DNA of 64,000 nt from positions 18,863 through 82,862 of the forward strand of contig JAILFH010000099.1 in NCBI GenBank assembly GCA_024697645.1, written 5' to 3'. This stretch comes from Prevotella sp. (lineage in GTDB: Bacteria > Bacteroidota > Bacteroidia > Bacteroidales > Bacteroidaceae). A program made the position numbers and the translations under genes. The notes below the pieces were generated by a model, which was not told where the DNA came from, ran no database searches, and saw only the letters and a program-made list of their open reading frames with translations. The number at the start of each line of letters is the position of its first letter. Position 1 is the stretch's first letter. Positions 57,150 to 64,000 of this stretch are shown one piece after another.

Positions 57150-57256
57150 ATGTATCAGTTTGTGATGTATCAGTTTGTGATGTGTCAGTTTGTGATGTGT
57201 CAGTTTATGATGTATCAGTTTATGATGTATCAGTTTATGATGTATCAGTTTGTGAT
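57150..57256. repeat. 15-bp tandem repeat split by the adjacent element
   Basis: Seven units of ATGTATCAGTTTGTG (with T/G and G/A variants) start every 15 bp from 57150. The pattern stops at 57256 where an inverted-repeat element begins and resumes for about 1.3 units after it (57986-58004, TTGTGATATATCAGTCA). The in-frame ATGs create a spurious ORF (MYQFVMYQFV...). Confidence 0.85.
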
Positions 57257-57321
57257 ATATTGCTGTCCGATAAAAATGGAAACAGTGAATTTAGGCTTAT
57301 ATCTTTTTGACTCACTGGCAC

Positions 57322-57657
57322 TTATAATATATCTGCCAACAGCGCACCTAAACAAAAAGCTAAAACCCATTTTAAAACAAACTTTACATAATTTACATAA
57401 TCCTTTTTTGTTTTACAATTTTTAAAATCGTCATAAAAATCACGAAGAAAAATCTTCCAAAGAAGGTAAGCCAATAGAACGAAGATAAATATAATTATCA
57501 CTATATCAATTATAGTTACTTCCTGAGTTATATTTCCTTCTTTTGTACGCTTCTTTATAGCATCAATTGCTGGTTTATAATTTAAGGCAAAACCATTTAA
57601 TATAGAATAGGATAATGTAAACAGCGTTAGCGCAATTCTTAATAATTTTTGTTTCAT
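57322..57657 (-). CDS. AT-rich 2-TM protein carried by the inverted-repeat element
   Basis: 111 residues. An N-terminal hydrophobic signal or anchor (RIALTLFTLSYSILNGFA, to about residue 24) is followed by a charged stretch, a long TM segment (TIIDIVIIIFIFVLLAYLLW, about 47-68), a basic cytoplasmic part (DDFKNCKTKKDYVNYVKF) and a C-terminal hydrophobic helix (VLKWVLAFCLGALLADIL). No family is recognised. Base composition is clearly more AT-rich than the neighbours and the gene lies entirely within the transposon-like element, so it is likely cargo acquired by transfer. It has its own promoter. Small 2-TM proteins on mobile elements can be toxins, phage-defence or IS-linked proteins, but nothing here decides this. 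Confidence 0.65.
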   Translation of the reverse strand: MKQKLLRIALTLFTLSYSILNGFALNYKPAIDAIKKRTKEGNITQEVTIIDIVIIIFIFVLLAYLLWKIFLRDFYDDFKNCKTKKDYVNYVKFVLKWVLAFCLGALLADIL

Positions 57658-57700
57658 TATTAGTGTAATTTGTAAATTAAATCATAATATCTTTCGACTG

Positions 57701-57731
57701 CAAATATAAGGTTTCTTCTTTAATTCTGCAA
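57701..57731 (-). promoter_or_regulatory. Promoter of the 2-TM cargo gene
   Basis: Minus-strand TATATTTG at 57708-57701 and TTG at 57731-57729 are 20 bp apart; the ATG at 57657 is 43 bp downstream. Confidence 0.6.
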
Positions 57732-57758
57732 GTAAAATCAAGAAAAGGATGGCAATAT

Positions 57759-57959
57759 CTAGCTTGCCAATCCGTCTTTTTCTGTTTCGCTTGGTTTGGG
57801 CTGTCCATACCAATCTCTTTCCAGAGCAGCAGCGAGCGAGGTGGCTGGTGAGTCAGAATATCCGACAATTGGATCTTTTCGATGCTCAGGAGGGGTTACT
57901 TTTGGAATCAAGAACTTAAAATGCCTGTTTAAAGGCGTTTTGAAACGAATATTAATCAA
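57759..57959 (-). CDS. Short ORF just inside the right inverted repeat, unrecognised
   Basis: 66 codons, beginning 6 bp inside the right inverted repeat (MINIRFKTPLNRHFKFLIPK...). The position is where a transposase or cargo gene might start, but the sequence matches no family I know and the composition (TPPEHRKDP) is not diagnostic. It may be the decayed start of a longer gene, or not coding. Confidence 0.25.
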   Translation of the reverse strand: MINIRFKTPLNRHFKFLIPKVTPPEHRKDPIVGYSDSPATSLAAALERDWYGQPKPSETEKDGLAS

Positions 57960-58018
57960 AAACGATTTTTATCGGACAGCAATATTTGTGATATATCAGT
58001 CAGTCTTTCTGACGCCCT

Positions 58019-60439
58019 TTACAGTTTGATGATTACTTCCTGTCCCGCATAGTCAACGGTCTTGGCTGCAGAAAGGTCCTGACCGGGTAGGAGAATTGTG
58101 AAGCGACGCTGCTGCAACATTCCCTCAAACTGACCCTTTCGCGGAGCAATCGTGAGTTGACGCGTATGGTCGTTCCAGCGGAACGTGATTTCCGAATACT
58201 TGCCGCGCTCGTAGTTGTAGTTGTCGCCCTCGTCCTCATAGAGCGTGAAACTGCCATCGGCTCCAGGATAGACGCGAATCTCCAGATTGTCCCACTTCTT
58301 CTCGTTGGCGAACTGCATTTCCTCAGCCAGAGGCAGAATGCTGCCCGCACGAACAAACATCGGAACGCGGTCGAGTTGGGTCTGAAGCGCCACATTCTGA
58401 CCGCCCTTATACATACGACCCGTCCAGAAATCATACCAACTGGCACCCTTCGGCAGATACTTCGTAGCCGATTTCGTCTCGGTCCAGTTGACGTTCTGCT
58501 CACCGTTCTCAGCCTTCACTTCCTTCTTGTCCCAGCCTGTCATCGCGTCCTCGCGGATAATCTGCTCCTGAGTGTATTGTGCCTCCACAATCGGGGCAGC
58601 GAGAATGTTGCGGCCAAAGAGGAACTCATCGGTCATGTTCCAGACCTTCTTGTCGGCAGCGAAATCGCTGAAGAGCGGACGCAGATAACTCTCGTTGTTA
58701 GAGGTCACCTGCCAAGCGGTGCTATATAGATAAGGAATCAGCCTGTAGCGCAGACGAATCATCTTCTCGATAGCATCATATACAGGTTCGCCTTTCTTGC
58801 CGAACTGCCAGATTTCGCGAGGAGCATCGGCACCATGACTGCGGAAAACGGGGCAGAACAGCCCATACTGCATCCAGCGTACGAAGAGTTCCTGATACTG
58901 CTTGTTGCGAGGCGCTGAGCCTCCTCCGCGCGTGTTGTAGGAACCGCAGAAGAATCCACCGATATCGGTATTGAAGTTAGGACATCCGGTCAGCGAATAA
59001 CTCAGTCCGGCAGGAATCTGCTTCCGAAGCATATCCCACGACGAAGCCACATCGCCGCTCCACAGTCCTGACCCGTAGTGCTGCTGACCGGCAAATGCCG
59101 AACGGGTCATGATGAACACGCGCTTCTGCTCCGACACCTTGCGCTGAGCCTGGTAGACACCACGAACCGTCTCCAGCGGGAAAGCATTGCGGAGCGAGCG
59201 CCAGGTGCCATTCGTGCCAGCCTTGTGGTCGTAGTCGCTTTCCTTCGGGTTGAAGAAGTCGGGGTCGGTAGAGTCCATCCACCAAGCATCTGTTCCCTTG
59301 TCGAAGAGGTTCTTCAGATTCTGCCAGTAGATGTCGCGTGCCTCTTTCGAGAATGCATCATAGACACGCACGCCCGACGGATAGTCTGTTCGTGGAGGCC
59401 AGAAGGTAAGACCGCTCTGCGGCCACGTCTCGAAGTCGAAGAGCAAGCCCTTCTCGTCGAGTTGGCGATAGGCCTTTGTCTGCGGACCGAAACTTGCCCA
59501 GATACTAATCATGAAGTGGGCGTTCTTACGATGCACCTCGTCAATCATCCGCTGACCGTTGGCATACTCGTCGGTCAGGAAGTCCATCGCGTTCCACAAG
59601 TAGTTCGAACCCCAGTACTGCCAGTCTTGGATAATACCGTCGAGCGGAACCTGCAGTTCACGATACTTGTCGACAACGCTCAGCAGTTCGGCAGCACTCT
59701 TATAGCGCTCCTTACACTGCCAGAAGCCATAGGTCCACAGCGGGAACATCGGAACGTCGCCGCTGAGTTGGCGCATCTGAGCAATGACACCATCGACCGA
59801 GCCTCCATACATGAAATAATAATCCACGCAGTCGCCCACCTCCGACGAGAACGACATTCCCTTCGCTGCATCATCGTCGAACTGAGTCCGTGAGTAGTTG
59901 TCCCAGAAGAGTCCCCAGCCCTTGATGCTCTGCAGCACGTTCTGGAAGTCCTCCAGATTCGACTGCTCCATCAGTTTGTGTTCGCCGCGACGATTCATCT
60001 TTCCGTTTTGCAAGGTTCCCAGTCCGTAGATGGCCTCGTCCTTGTCAAGTTGGAACGTCTGAGTCACTCTATAGGCTCCCGCATCAGGACCACTGGTGCG
60101 AGATTCGAAACTGGCTGCATTCTTCTCGCGCAGCAGCGTCTTGCCCTTGGAAGAGAAAGTGACGGCTCCCGTTTTCGTATCGAACTTCACGGTGAGTTTG
60201 TCGCTGCTCAGGGTATTGCCTTTCCTGCTGACCTTCACGTCCTCAGGTTTTGCCGTTACCACGAGCGTCTGCTTCTGATAGTCGTGTCCTACAGGCGACT
60301 TCACCACTCGCACGATGGTCGGTGAATAGAATTCCACACTGATTTTCATCCCTGCTGCTTCAAACTCCACAGGTTCGCCAGCCAATGCTGTTGTGATTGC
60401 GAACAGCAAGGTTGACAGAAACATAAATCTTCTTTTCAT
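58019..60439 (-). CDS. GH31 alpha-glycosidase (alpha-xylosidase/alpha-glucosidase), secreted
   Basis: 806 residues from the ATG at 60437-60439 (MKRRFMFLSTLLFAITTALAG, signal peptide); the frame extends 31 codons upstream without one. The N-terminal beta-sandwich leads to the (beta/alpha)8 barrel. The nucleophile motif is DAWWMDSTDPDF with Asp389, followed by FIMTRSAFAGQQHYGSGLWS and SGDVASSW, which carries the acid/base Asp region. C-terminal beta domains end in VYPGADGSFTLYEDEGDNYN. It resembles Bacteroides alpha-xylosidases that act on xyloglucan oligosaccharides, but alpha-glucosidase action is equally possible. No SusCD or other glycan genes are next to it. A LOG-family gene lies 89 bp upstream on the same strand. 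Confidence 0.93.
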   Translation of the reverse strand: MKRRFMFLSTLLFAITTALAGEPVEFEAAGMKISVEFYSPTIVRVVKSPVGHDYQKQTLVVTAKPEDVKVSRKGNTLSSDKLTVKFDTKTGAVTFSSKGKTLLREKNAASFESRTSGPDAGAYRVTQTFQLDKDEAIYGLGTLQNGKMNRRGEHKLMEQSNLEDFQNVLQSIKGWGLFWDNYSRTQFDDDAAKGMSFSSEVGDCVDYYFMYGGSVDGVIAQMRQLSGDVPMFPLWTYGFWQCKERYKSAAELLSVVDKYRELQVPLDGIIQDWQYWGSNYLWNAMDFLTDEYANGQRMIDEVHRKNAHFMISIWASFGPQTKAYRQLDEKGLLFDFETWPQSGLTFWPPRTDYPSGVRVYDAFSKEARDIYWQNLKNLFDKGTDAWWMDSTDPDFFNPKESDYDHKAGTNGTWRSLRNAFPLETVRGVYQAQRKVSEQKRVFIMTRSAFAGQQHYGSGLWSGDVASSWDMLRKQIPAGLSYSLTGCPNFNTDIGGFFCGSYNTRGGGSAPRNKQYQELFVRWMQYGLFCPVFRSHGADAPREIWQFGKKGEPVYDAIEKMIRLRYRLIPYLYSTAWQVTSNNESYLRPLFSDFAADKKVWNMTDEFLFGRNILAAPIVEAQYTQEQIIREDAMTGWDKKEVKAENGEQNVNWTETKSATKYLPKGASWYDFWTGRMYKGGQNVALQTQLDRVPMFVRAGSILPLAEEMQFANEKKWDNLEIRVYPGADGSFTLYEDEGDNYNYERGKYSEITFRWNDHTRQLTIAPRKGQFEGMLQQRRFTILLPGQDLSAAKTVDYAGQEVIIKL

Positions 60440-60528
60440 AGTTATTCTATCGTTTAATGTTTGCGTACTTATTTTTTTTCTTGGATTTAGTGGTACAACG
60501 GAGAAACTTAATTTCTTCCCTGTTGGCA

Positions 60529-61494
60529 TCATTTGGAGTTGGCCTCTGCGTCTCTGAATCTCACGAGTTCGGCAATAATGTCGTCTGTATTGTCGTAGAT
60601 GCTGAGAAGAAGGTTCTTGTATTTGCCCGCGGCCATCAGTTTCTGGAACAGCGGATAAATGGGCATTTCTTCGGTCCAGAACTGTTTGTTCATAAACACC
60701 ATCGGACTCGAAATTTCGCAGGAGATATAATGGTTCTGATTAGCATCTTGGAAGATTTCCTGCATGGTGCCCGCGCTGCCTGGGGTATAGACAATGCCTC
60801 CATAGGCAATCGTCAGCAGACCGTCCTCACGAATGCTGTTCTCGAACAGTTTGGCGATGTGGGACGCGAAGACCGAAGAAGGTTCGTGCCCATAGAGCCA
60901 CGTGGGAATGCCCAGACTCACATACTTCGTCTGGGGATATTTATTGAGCACGCGAAATGCTGACGCCATCCACAGTTCGTCCTTGAAGGATGGGGCAACG
61001 CTCAGCATTCGAAGCGCATCGTCAACTTCCTCCTCGCTGCGCCCCGCCAGCCAAGCACCCAAGTGGGTTGCCTCCATTGCACCAGGACCTCCTCCGCTGA
61101 GCATCAGAAAGCCCAGTTCCGTGAGTTGTTTGCTGAGCAGCACAATCTGGCGATATGTCTCGTCGGTGCGCAATAGCGAATGTCCTCCCATAATGCCCAC
61201 ATTCAACTTGGGATTGTGCTCGGCCATAAAGTGGTCAAGAGCCACCATGATGGACTGGTCGTGGAGCGAACGCGCCAATGCCTCCTGAGCGCTCGTAGCG
61301 TGCTTCCCATTGGCTAAGTAGTGCTGATAGACAATGCTGTCGTAACACTTTTCCTTCGTCTCGTTTTGCTCGGGATTGAATCCTTCGTAGAGTTCGAAGG
61401 GCGAATAAAGCGTTCGGCGTGAAACATCGAACGGCACTTCTTCGAGATAGCGACCGATGTGTTCAATTTCGTTGTAGTCAAGTGCTGTAATCAT
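60529..61494 (-). CDS. LOG family nucleotide 5'-monophosphate nucleosidase
   Basis: 321 residues from the ATG at 61492-61494 (MITALDYNEIEHIGRYLEEV). The Rossmann-like LOG domain has LMLSGGGPGAMEATHLGAWL near residues 127-146 and the phosphoribohydrolase signature VYTPGSAGTMQEIFQDA (PGGxGTxxE, here with Ser-Ala for Gly-x) near 228. Members cleave nucleotide monophosphates to base and ribose 5-phosphate. The length and N-terminal domain are closer to PpnN/YgdH-type proteins than to small plant-type LOGs. A -7-like TATATTTG lies on the minus strand at 61523-61516 without a clear -33 box. Confidence 0.82.
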   Translation of the reverse strand: MITALDYNEIEHIGRYLEEVPFDVSRRTLYSPFELYEGFNPEQNETKEKCYDSIVYQHYLANGKHATSAQEALARSLHDQSIMVALDHFMAEHNPKLNVGIMGGHSLLRTDETYRQIVLLSKQLTELGFLMLSGGGPGAMEATHLGAWLAGRSEEEVDDALRMLSVAPSFKDELWMASAFRVLNKYPQTKYVSLGIPTWLYGHEPSSVFASHIAKLFENSIREDGLLTIAYGGIVYTPGSAGTMQEIFQDANQNHYISCEISSPMVFMNKQFWTEEMPIYPLFQKLMAAGKYKNLLLSIYDNTDDIIAELVRFRDAEANSK

Positions 61495-61574
61495 AAGGTT
61501 TCGTAGTTGTTTCTGCAAATATAGAAAGATTTTTCGGTAAAAACGAATAAATCGGAGAATAAATACGAAAATGA

Positions 61575-61735
61575 GGGGTCTCAACTGCTCTCAACCCTTC
61601 TCAACCCCCTCTCAACTGCTCTCAACTGCTCTCAACCCCTCTCAACTCCTCTCAACCCCTCTCAACCCCTCTGAACGTCTCTCAACCCCTCTCAACGTCT
61701 CTCAACCTTTCTCAACCCCTCTCAACCTTCTCAAC
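61575..61735. repeat. CTCTCAACCCCT minisatellite
   Basis: About fourteen imperfect copies of a 10-12 bp unit, CTCTCAACCCCT with variants ending in GTCT, TGCT or CTTT, lie between the divergent LOG-family and U32 genes. The ORF across them is low-complexity and not a gene. Such arrays often change copy number. Confidence 0.85.
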
Positions 61736-61800
61736 CGCGAGGCCCAACGGAAGCCCTTTTGCTTACGCCGCTTTCCCTAAAGGGAACGCTCAAATGTCTT

Positions 61801-61963
61801 CGATTTGCACTAACTTTAAAGAAGTTAGGTGCATCTCGGCATAAAAAATAAATAAATCTGCCCTCGATTTTCTCTAACTTTGAATAAGTTAGGCTGCATC
61901 TCAACAATAAAAACAAAAAATTAATCTTTTGTTTTGTATTGTCTTCGATTTGCACTAACTTTG
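61801..61963 (+). promoter_or_regulatory. Triplicated promoter-like unit upstream of the U32 gene
   Basis: Three copies of CGATTTGCACTAACTTT (the second is CGATTTTCTCTAACTTT) start at 61801, 61864 and 61946. The first two carry a perfect 7-bp inverted repeat across the -7 region: CTAACTT/AAGTTAG at 61810-61816/61822-61828 and at 61874-61880/61886-61892. The third has TAACTTTG at 61956-61963 with TTTG at 61933-61936, 19 bp apart, a good promoter directly before the gene. Copies 1 and 2 also share GCATCTC after the palindrome. Confidence 0.7.
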
Positions 61964-61968
61964 CAGGC

Positions 61969-63246
61969 ATGAATAAAGACACTCAAGTTTCAAAGAGCAA
62001 ATTCCAGGACGTTTCCGAATTTGAAATCATGGCTCCCGTGGGGTCAAGAGACTCGCTCGTGGCCGCGATTCAGGCGGGCGCCAACAGCGTCTATTTCGGT
62101 ATAGGACAGTTGAATATGCGCTCGCATTCGGCAAACCACTTCACGATAGACGATTTGCGCGAGATTGCCGAAACCTGCAACGCTGAGGGCATTAAGACCT
62201 ATCTGACCGTGAACACCATCATCTATGACGGCGACATCGAGACGATGCATCAGATCATCGATGCAGCGAAGGAGGCTGGTATCTCGGCTGTGATTGCCTG
62301 CGACATTGCGGTGATGCAGTATTGCATTGAGCGCGGTGTGGAAGTGCATCTGTCCACTCAACTAAACATCTCGAACGTTGAGGCGCTGAAGTTCTATGCG
62401 AAGTTTGCAGATGTTGTGGTGCTGGCCCGTGAGTTGAACATCGACCAAGTCAGCGAGATTCATCGGCAGATTGTAGAGCAGCAGATTCGCGGTCCTCGTG
62501 GTGAACTGGTTCGCATCGAGATGTTCTGTCATGGGGCTCTGTGTATGGCGGTCTCGGGCAAATGCTACATGAGCCTTCACGATGCCAACCGCTCTGCCAA
62601 TCGTGGCGAGTGCATTCAGATCTGTCGTCGCTCGTATATCCTTACCGACACGGAGACAGGCAATGAGATTGAGGTTGATAACAAATACCTGATGAGTCCG
62701 AAAGACCTGAAGACAGTCCGCTTCATCGACCGCCTGATGAACGCTGGTGTGCGCGTGTTCAAGATTGAAGGTCGTGCTCGCGGACCAGAATACGTCTATA
62801 CGGTGGTGAAATGCTACAAGGAAGCCATTGAGGCAGTTGTCAACGGCGACTTCACCGAGGAGCGCAAGGACGAGTGGGACGAGCGTCTCGCCCGCGTCTT
62901 CAATCGTGGATTCTGGGACGGCTACTACCAAGGACAGAAACTGGGTGAATGGAATAAGGTCTACGGTTCGTGTGCTACGGAGAAGAAGGTCTATATCGGT
63001 CGCGGTGTGAAGTATTTCTCGAAGATTGGAGTCGCTGAGTTCACCGTTGACGCCAACACATTCGCCATTGGCGACAAGTTGCTCATAACGGGTCCCACCA
63101 CTGGCGTCATGTATCTCACCGCCACCGAGATTCACGACAACGACGGCAATCCCGTGACCGTAACTCCGCAAGGCACTCGCGTCGCCATTCCCGTCACAGG
63201 AAAGATTCGCCCGAGCGACAAGTTGTTCAAACTCGTGAAGGAATAG
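61969..63246 (+). CDS. Peptidase U32 family protein (RlhA/TrhP type)
   Basis: 425 residues from the ATG at 61969. FEIMAPVGSRDSLVAAIQAG opens the U32 domain, and the signature region is VRIEMFCHGALCMAVSGKCY...SLHDANRSANRGECIQICRR, with the conserved cysteines that may bind an Fe-S cluster. U32 members now known in E. coli (RlhA, TrhP) hydroxylate cytidine in 23S rRNA or uridine in tRNA; others are called collagenases. The C-terminal domain (about 340-425) is beta-rich, like the U32_C domain. Because the -7 box ends 5 bp before the ATG, the mRNA may be leaderless. Confidence 0.9.
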   Translation: MNKDTQVSKSKFQDVSEFEIMAPVGSRDSLVAAIQAGANSVYFGIGQLNMRSHSANHFTIDDLREIAETCNAEGIKTYLTVNTIIYDGDIETMHQIIDAAKEAGISAVIACDIAVMQYCIERGVEVHLSTQLNISNVEALKFYAKFADVVVLARELNIDQVSEIHRQIVEQQIRGPRGELVRIEMFCHGALCMAVSGKCYMSLHDANRSANRGECIQICRRSYILTDTETGNEIEVDNKYLMSPKDLKTVRFIDRLMNAGVRVFKIEGRARGPEYVYTVVKCYKEAIEAVVNGDFTEERKDEWDERLARVFNRGFWDGYYQGQKLGEWNKVYGSCATEKKVYIGRGVKYFSKIGVAEFTVDANTFAIGDKLLITGPTTGVMYLTATEIHDNDGNPVTVTPQGTRVAIPVTGKIRPSDKLFKLVKE

Positions 63247-63274
63247 ACAGATTATTTTCGAAAGAAACACCAAC

Positions 63275-63306
63275 GATTGCCGTTCTTAGCAGTTGGCAAT
63301 CTATCA
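63275..63306 (+). terminator. Terminator of the U32 gene
   Basis: GATTGCC (63275-63281) pairs with GGCAATC (63295-63301) and TATCATTTTT follows. Confidence 0.65.
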
Positions 63307-63520
63307 TTTTTGCAAGCGGCCGGGTCCAAATCTGGGCTCAGCCTTTCTTTTCTGCCAATGGAAACGGCGAGCATCCATCCTACGTAGCGTCATCGTTAAA
63401 GTCAGCAATAGAATGTAAGCAGGCAAACACAATGCAAATCATTTGCAAACTATTTGCAAACTATTATTGCTGCAGTTTTGGCGGGATTTTATTATTTTTG
63501 CACAAACAAACAAAATTGCT

Positions 63521-63580
63521 ATGAAATTAATACTATTGATATTGGCTGCATTCCTTTTGCAAGGCCTGAATGCGGACTAG
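63521..63580 (+). pseudogene. 19-codon signal-peptide remnant
   Basis: ATG at 63521 opens MKLILLILAAFLLQGLNAD and then TAG. This is a complete signal peptide with nothing after it. A -7-like TATTTTTG is 20 bp upstream (63493-63500). The sequence ATGCGGACT occurs twice around the stop (63571 and 63583 areas), suggesting a small duplication or deletion that broke a secreted-protein gene. A true micro-peptide is less likely. Nothing else is supported in 63307-63807. Confidence 0.4.
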
Positions 63581-63807
63581 TATGCGGACTTTCGCTTTTT
63601 AAGAACACCTAAATCGCTGGTTTAAAACATTTTATGAAAGATTAGCATAATAATTATCCTATTATGTTAGTCGCACCAGGAACCTGCTGAAACACGGCAT
63701 TCCTGATGCGACTGATGTGATGTTTGTCCGCCATTTGCCCGCGAGAGGCGGAAAATAGGGATGAGATAGCTTTTGATGGACACTAATTCCTACTGATAAA
63801 TTGGAAT

Positions 63808-64000
63808 TTACAACATTATCTTCTCCAAATCGTCTGGCACAAAGACACGACCGCTGAAAGCCATCTTTGCCAGTGTCTTCGTGGACGCAATGCCGATACT
63901 GACGGGCATACGGGTAGCCTTCCAGATGAATGCTGACAGGTCTTCGCCCCATTTCTTCAGGTCGAAATTCTCCATGCCGGATAAATCACAGAAGCCCTCA
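63808..64000 (-). pseudogene. umuC: Truncated umuC (Y-family DNA polymerase)
   Basis: Read from the window edge on the minus strand, the frame EGFCDLSGMENFDLKKWGED, then LSAFIWKATRMPVSIGIAST and KTLAKMA, is clearly UmuC/DinB-type palm sequence. Directly after KTLAKMA, where an intact UmuC continues with SKFAKK and more than 200 residues, the frame changes to FSGRVFVPDDLEKIML and stops (TAA at 63808-63810). The C-terminal two thirds are therefore missing or replaced, and the 5' part lies outside the window. A longer minus-strand ORF in another frame over the same bases is a shadow. Confidence 0.75.

Larger units (their letters stand above)
57257..57985. mobile_element. 729-bp inverted-repeat element with 7-bp target duplication
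   Basis: The termini 57257-57277 and 57965-57985 are perfect 21-bp inverted repeats (left end begins ATATTGCTGTCCGATAAAA). Each end is flanked by TTGTGAT (57250-57256 and 57986-57992), a 7-bp direct repeat as left by transposition. The insertion interrupts a 15-bp tandem repeat that can be rejoined across it. The interior is AT-rich and carries a minus-strand 2-TM protein gene and a short ORF near the right end; no transposase is recognisable. It is therefore non-autonomous or decayed. The ends resemble insertion-sequence ends, but I cannot name a family with confidence. Confidence 0.8.

Noticed and set aside
57150..57425. Protein MYQFVMYQFV...
   Set aside because: The reading frame exists only because a 15-bp tandem repeat is free of stops; it has no ribosome site and runs into the inverted-repeat element.
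61571..61780. Low-complexity ORF across the CTCTCAACCCCT tract
   Set aside because: A repeat-derived frame with no start context and no resemblance to proteins.
63662..63952. 96-codon minus-strand ORF
   Set aside because: It overlaps, in another frame, the clear umuC fragment and matches nothing.
1..64000. tRNA, rRNA, tmRNA or RNase P RNA genes
   Set aside because: I looked for T-loop and other conserved segments in the gaps and found none that could be supported by eye.

Overview
The window looks like chromosome of a Prevotella-type member of the Bacteroidales. Three things support this. Promoters have the Bacteroidetes form, with TAnnTTTG at -7 and TTG or TTTG about 20 bp upstream. Secreted proteins end in a short 'YDLxGRR...GIYIxxGKKVVVK'-like tail or in a dockerin. 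The gene order mnmG-apt-uvrC-dtd-MazG-like-deoC is one I know from Bacteroidetes. I cannot assign a species.

Left part (1-21 kb): mostly housekeeping. On the + strand are a 5'-truncated DUF6029-type barrel protein, an Omp28-like lipoprotein and mutS. On the - strand are lgt, ychF, a DUF418 membrane protein, and polA followed by an S-type sulfatase. A + strand polyprenyl diphosphate synthase follows. The - strand cluster mnmG-apt-uvrC-dtd-MazG-like-deoC carries two perfect 16-bp parS sites, one on each side of apt, so the region may belong to the ParB-organised, origin-proximal domain.

Middle part (21-43 kb): a secreted-protein cluster comes first, with an endonuclease I carrying Ig-like and dockerin modules and three tandem M6 metalloproteases. 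Two of the proteases end in the short sorting-like tail and the third ends in a dockerin. Then come a THUMP-like methyltransferase, a histidine acid phosphatase (MINPP/phytase type), a CoA-transferase, a TrmH-type RNA methyltransferase, sufE, an ECF sigma factor with a 4-TM partner, and a GH28-like enzyme. Two intergenic regions between convergent genes (14.1 and 40.2 kb) hold arrays of a 22-bp unit with a small internal inverted repeat. The second is followed by a roughly 335-bp palindromic, MITE-like element.

Right part (42.5-64 kb): a probable metal-uptake operon (Cys/His-rich small membrane protein, TonB-dependent receptor, two DUF4625-like surface lipoproteins), then a giant 3,256-residue BspA-like surface protein with an unusual Ala-rich helical insert, and a 152-residue protein that is little more than a dockerin plus the sorting-like tail. 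A 729-bp element with perfect 21-bp terminal inverted repeats and a 7-bp target duplication has split a 15-bp tandem repeat. After it come a GH31 glycosidase, a LOG-family nucleosidase, a U32 peptidase with a triplicated promoter region, and a decayed end with a truncated umuC.

The features that known gene functions do not explain are the two 22-bp arrays, the inverted-repeat element carrying an AT-rich 2-TM gene, the strand-biased 10-mer GGGTAGGGGA, and the helical insert in the giant protein. All readings are by eye; no database search was run.
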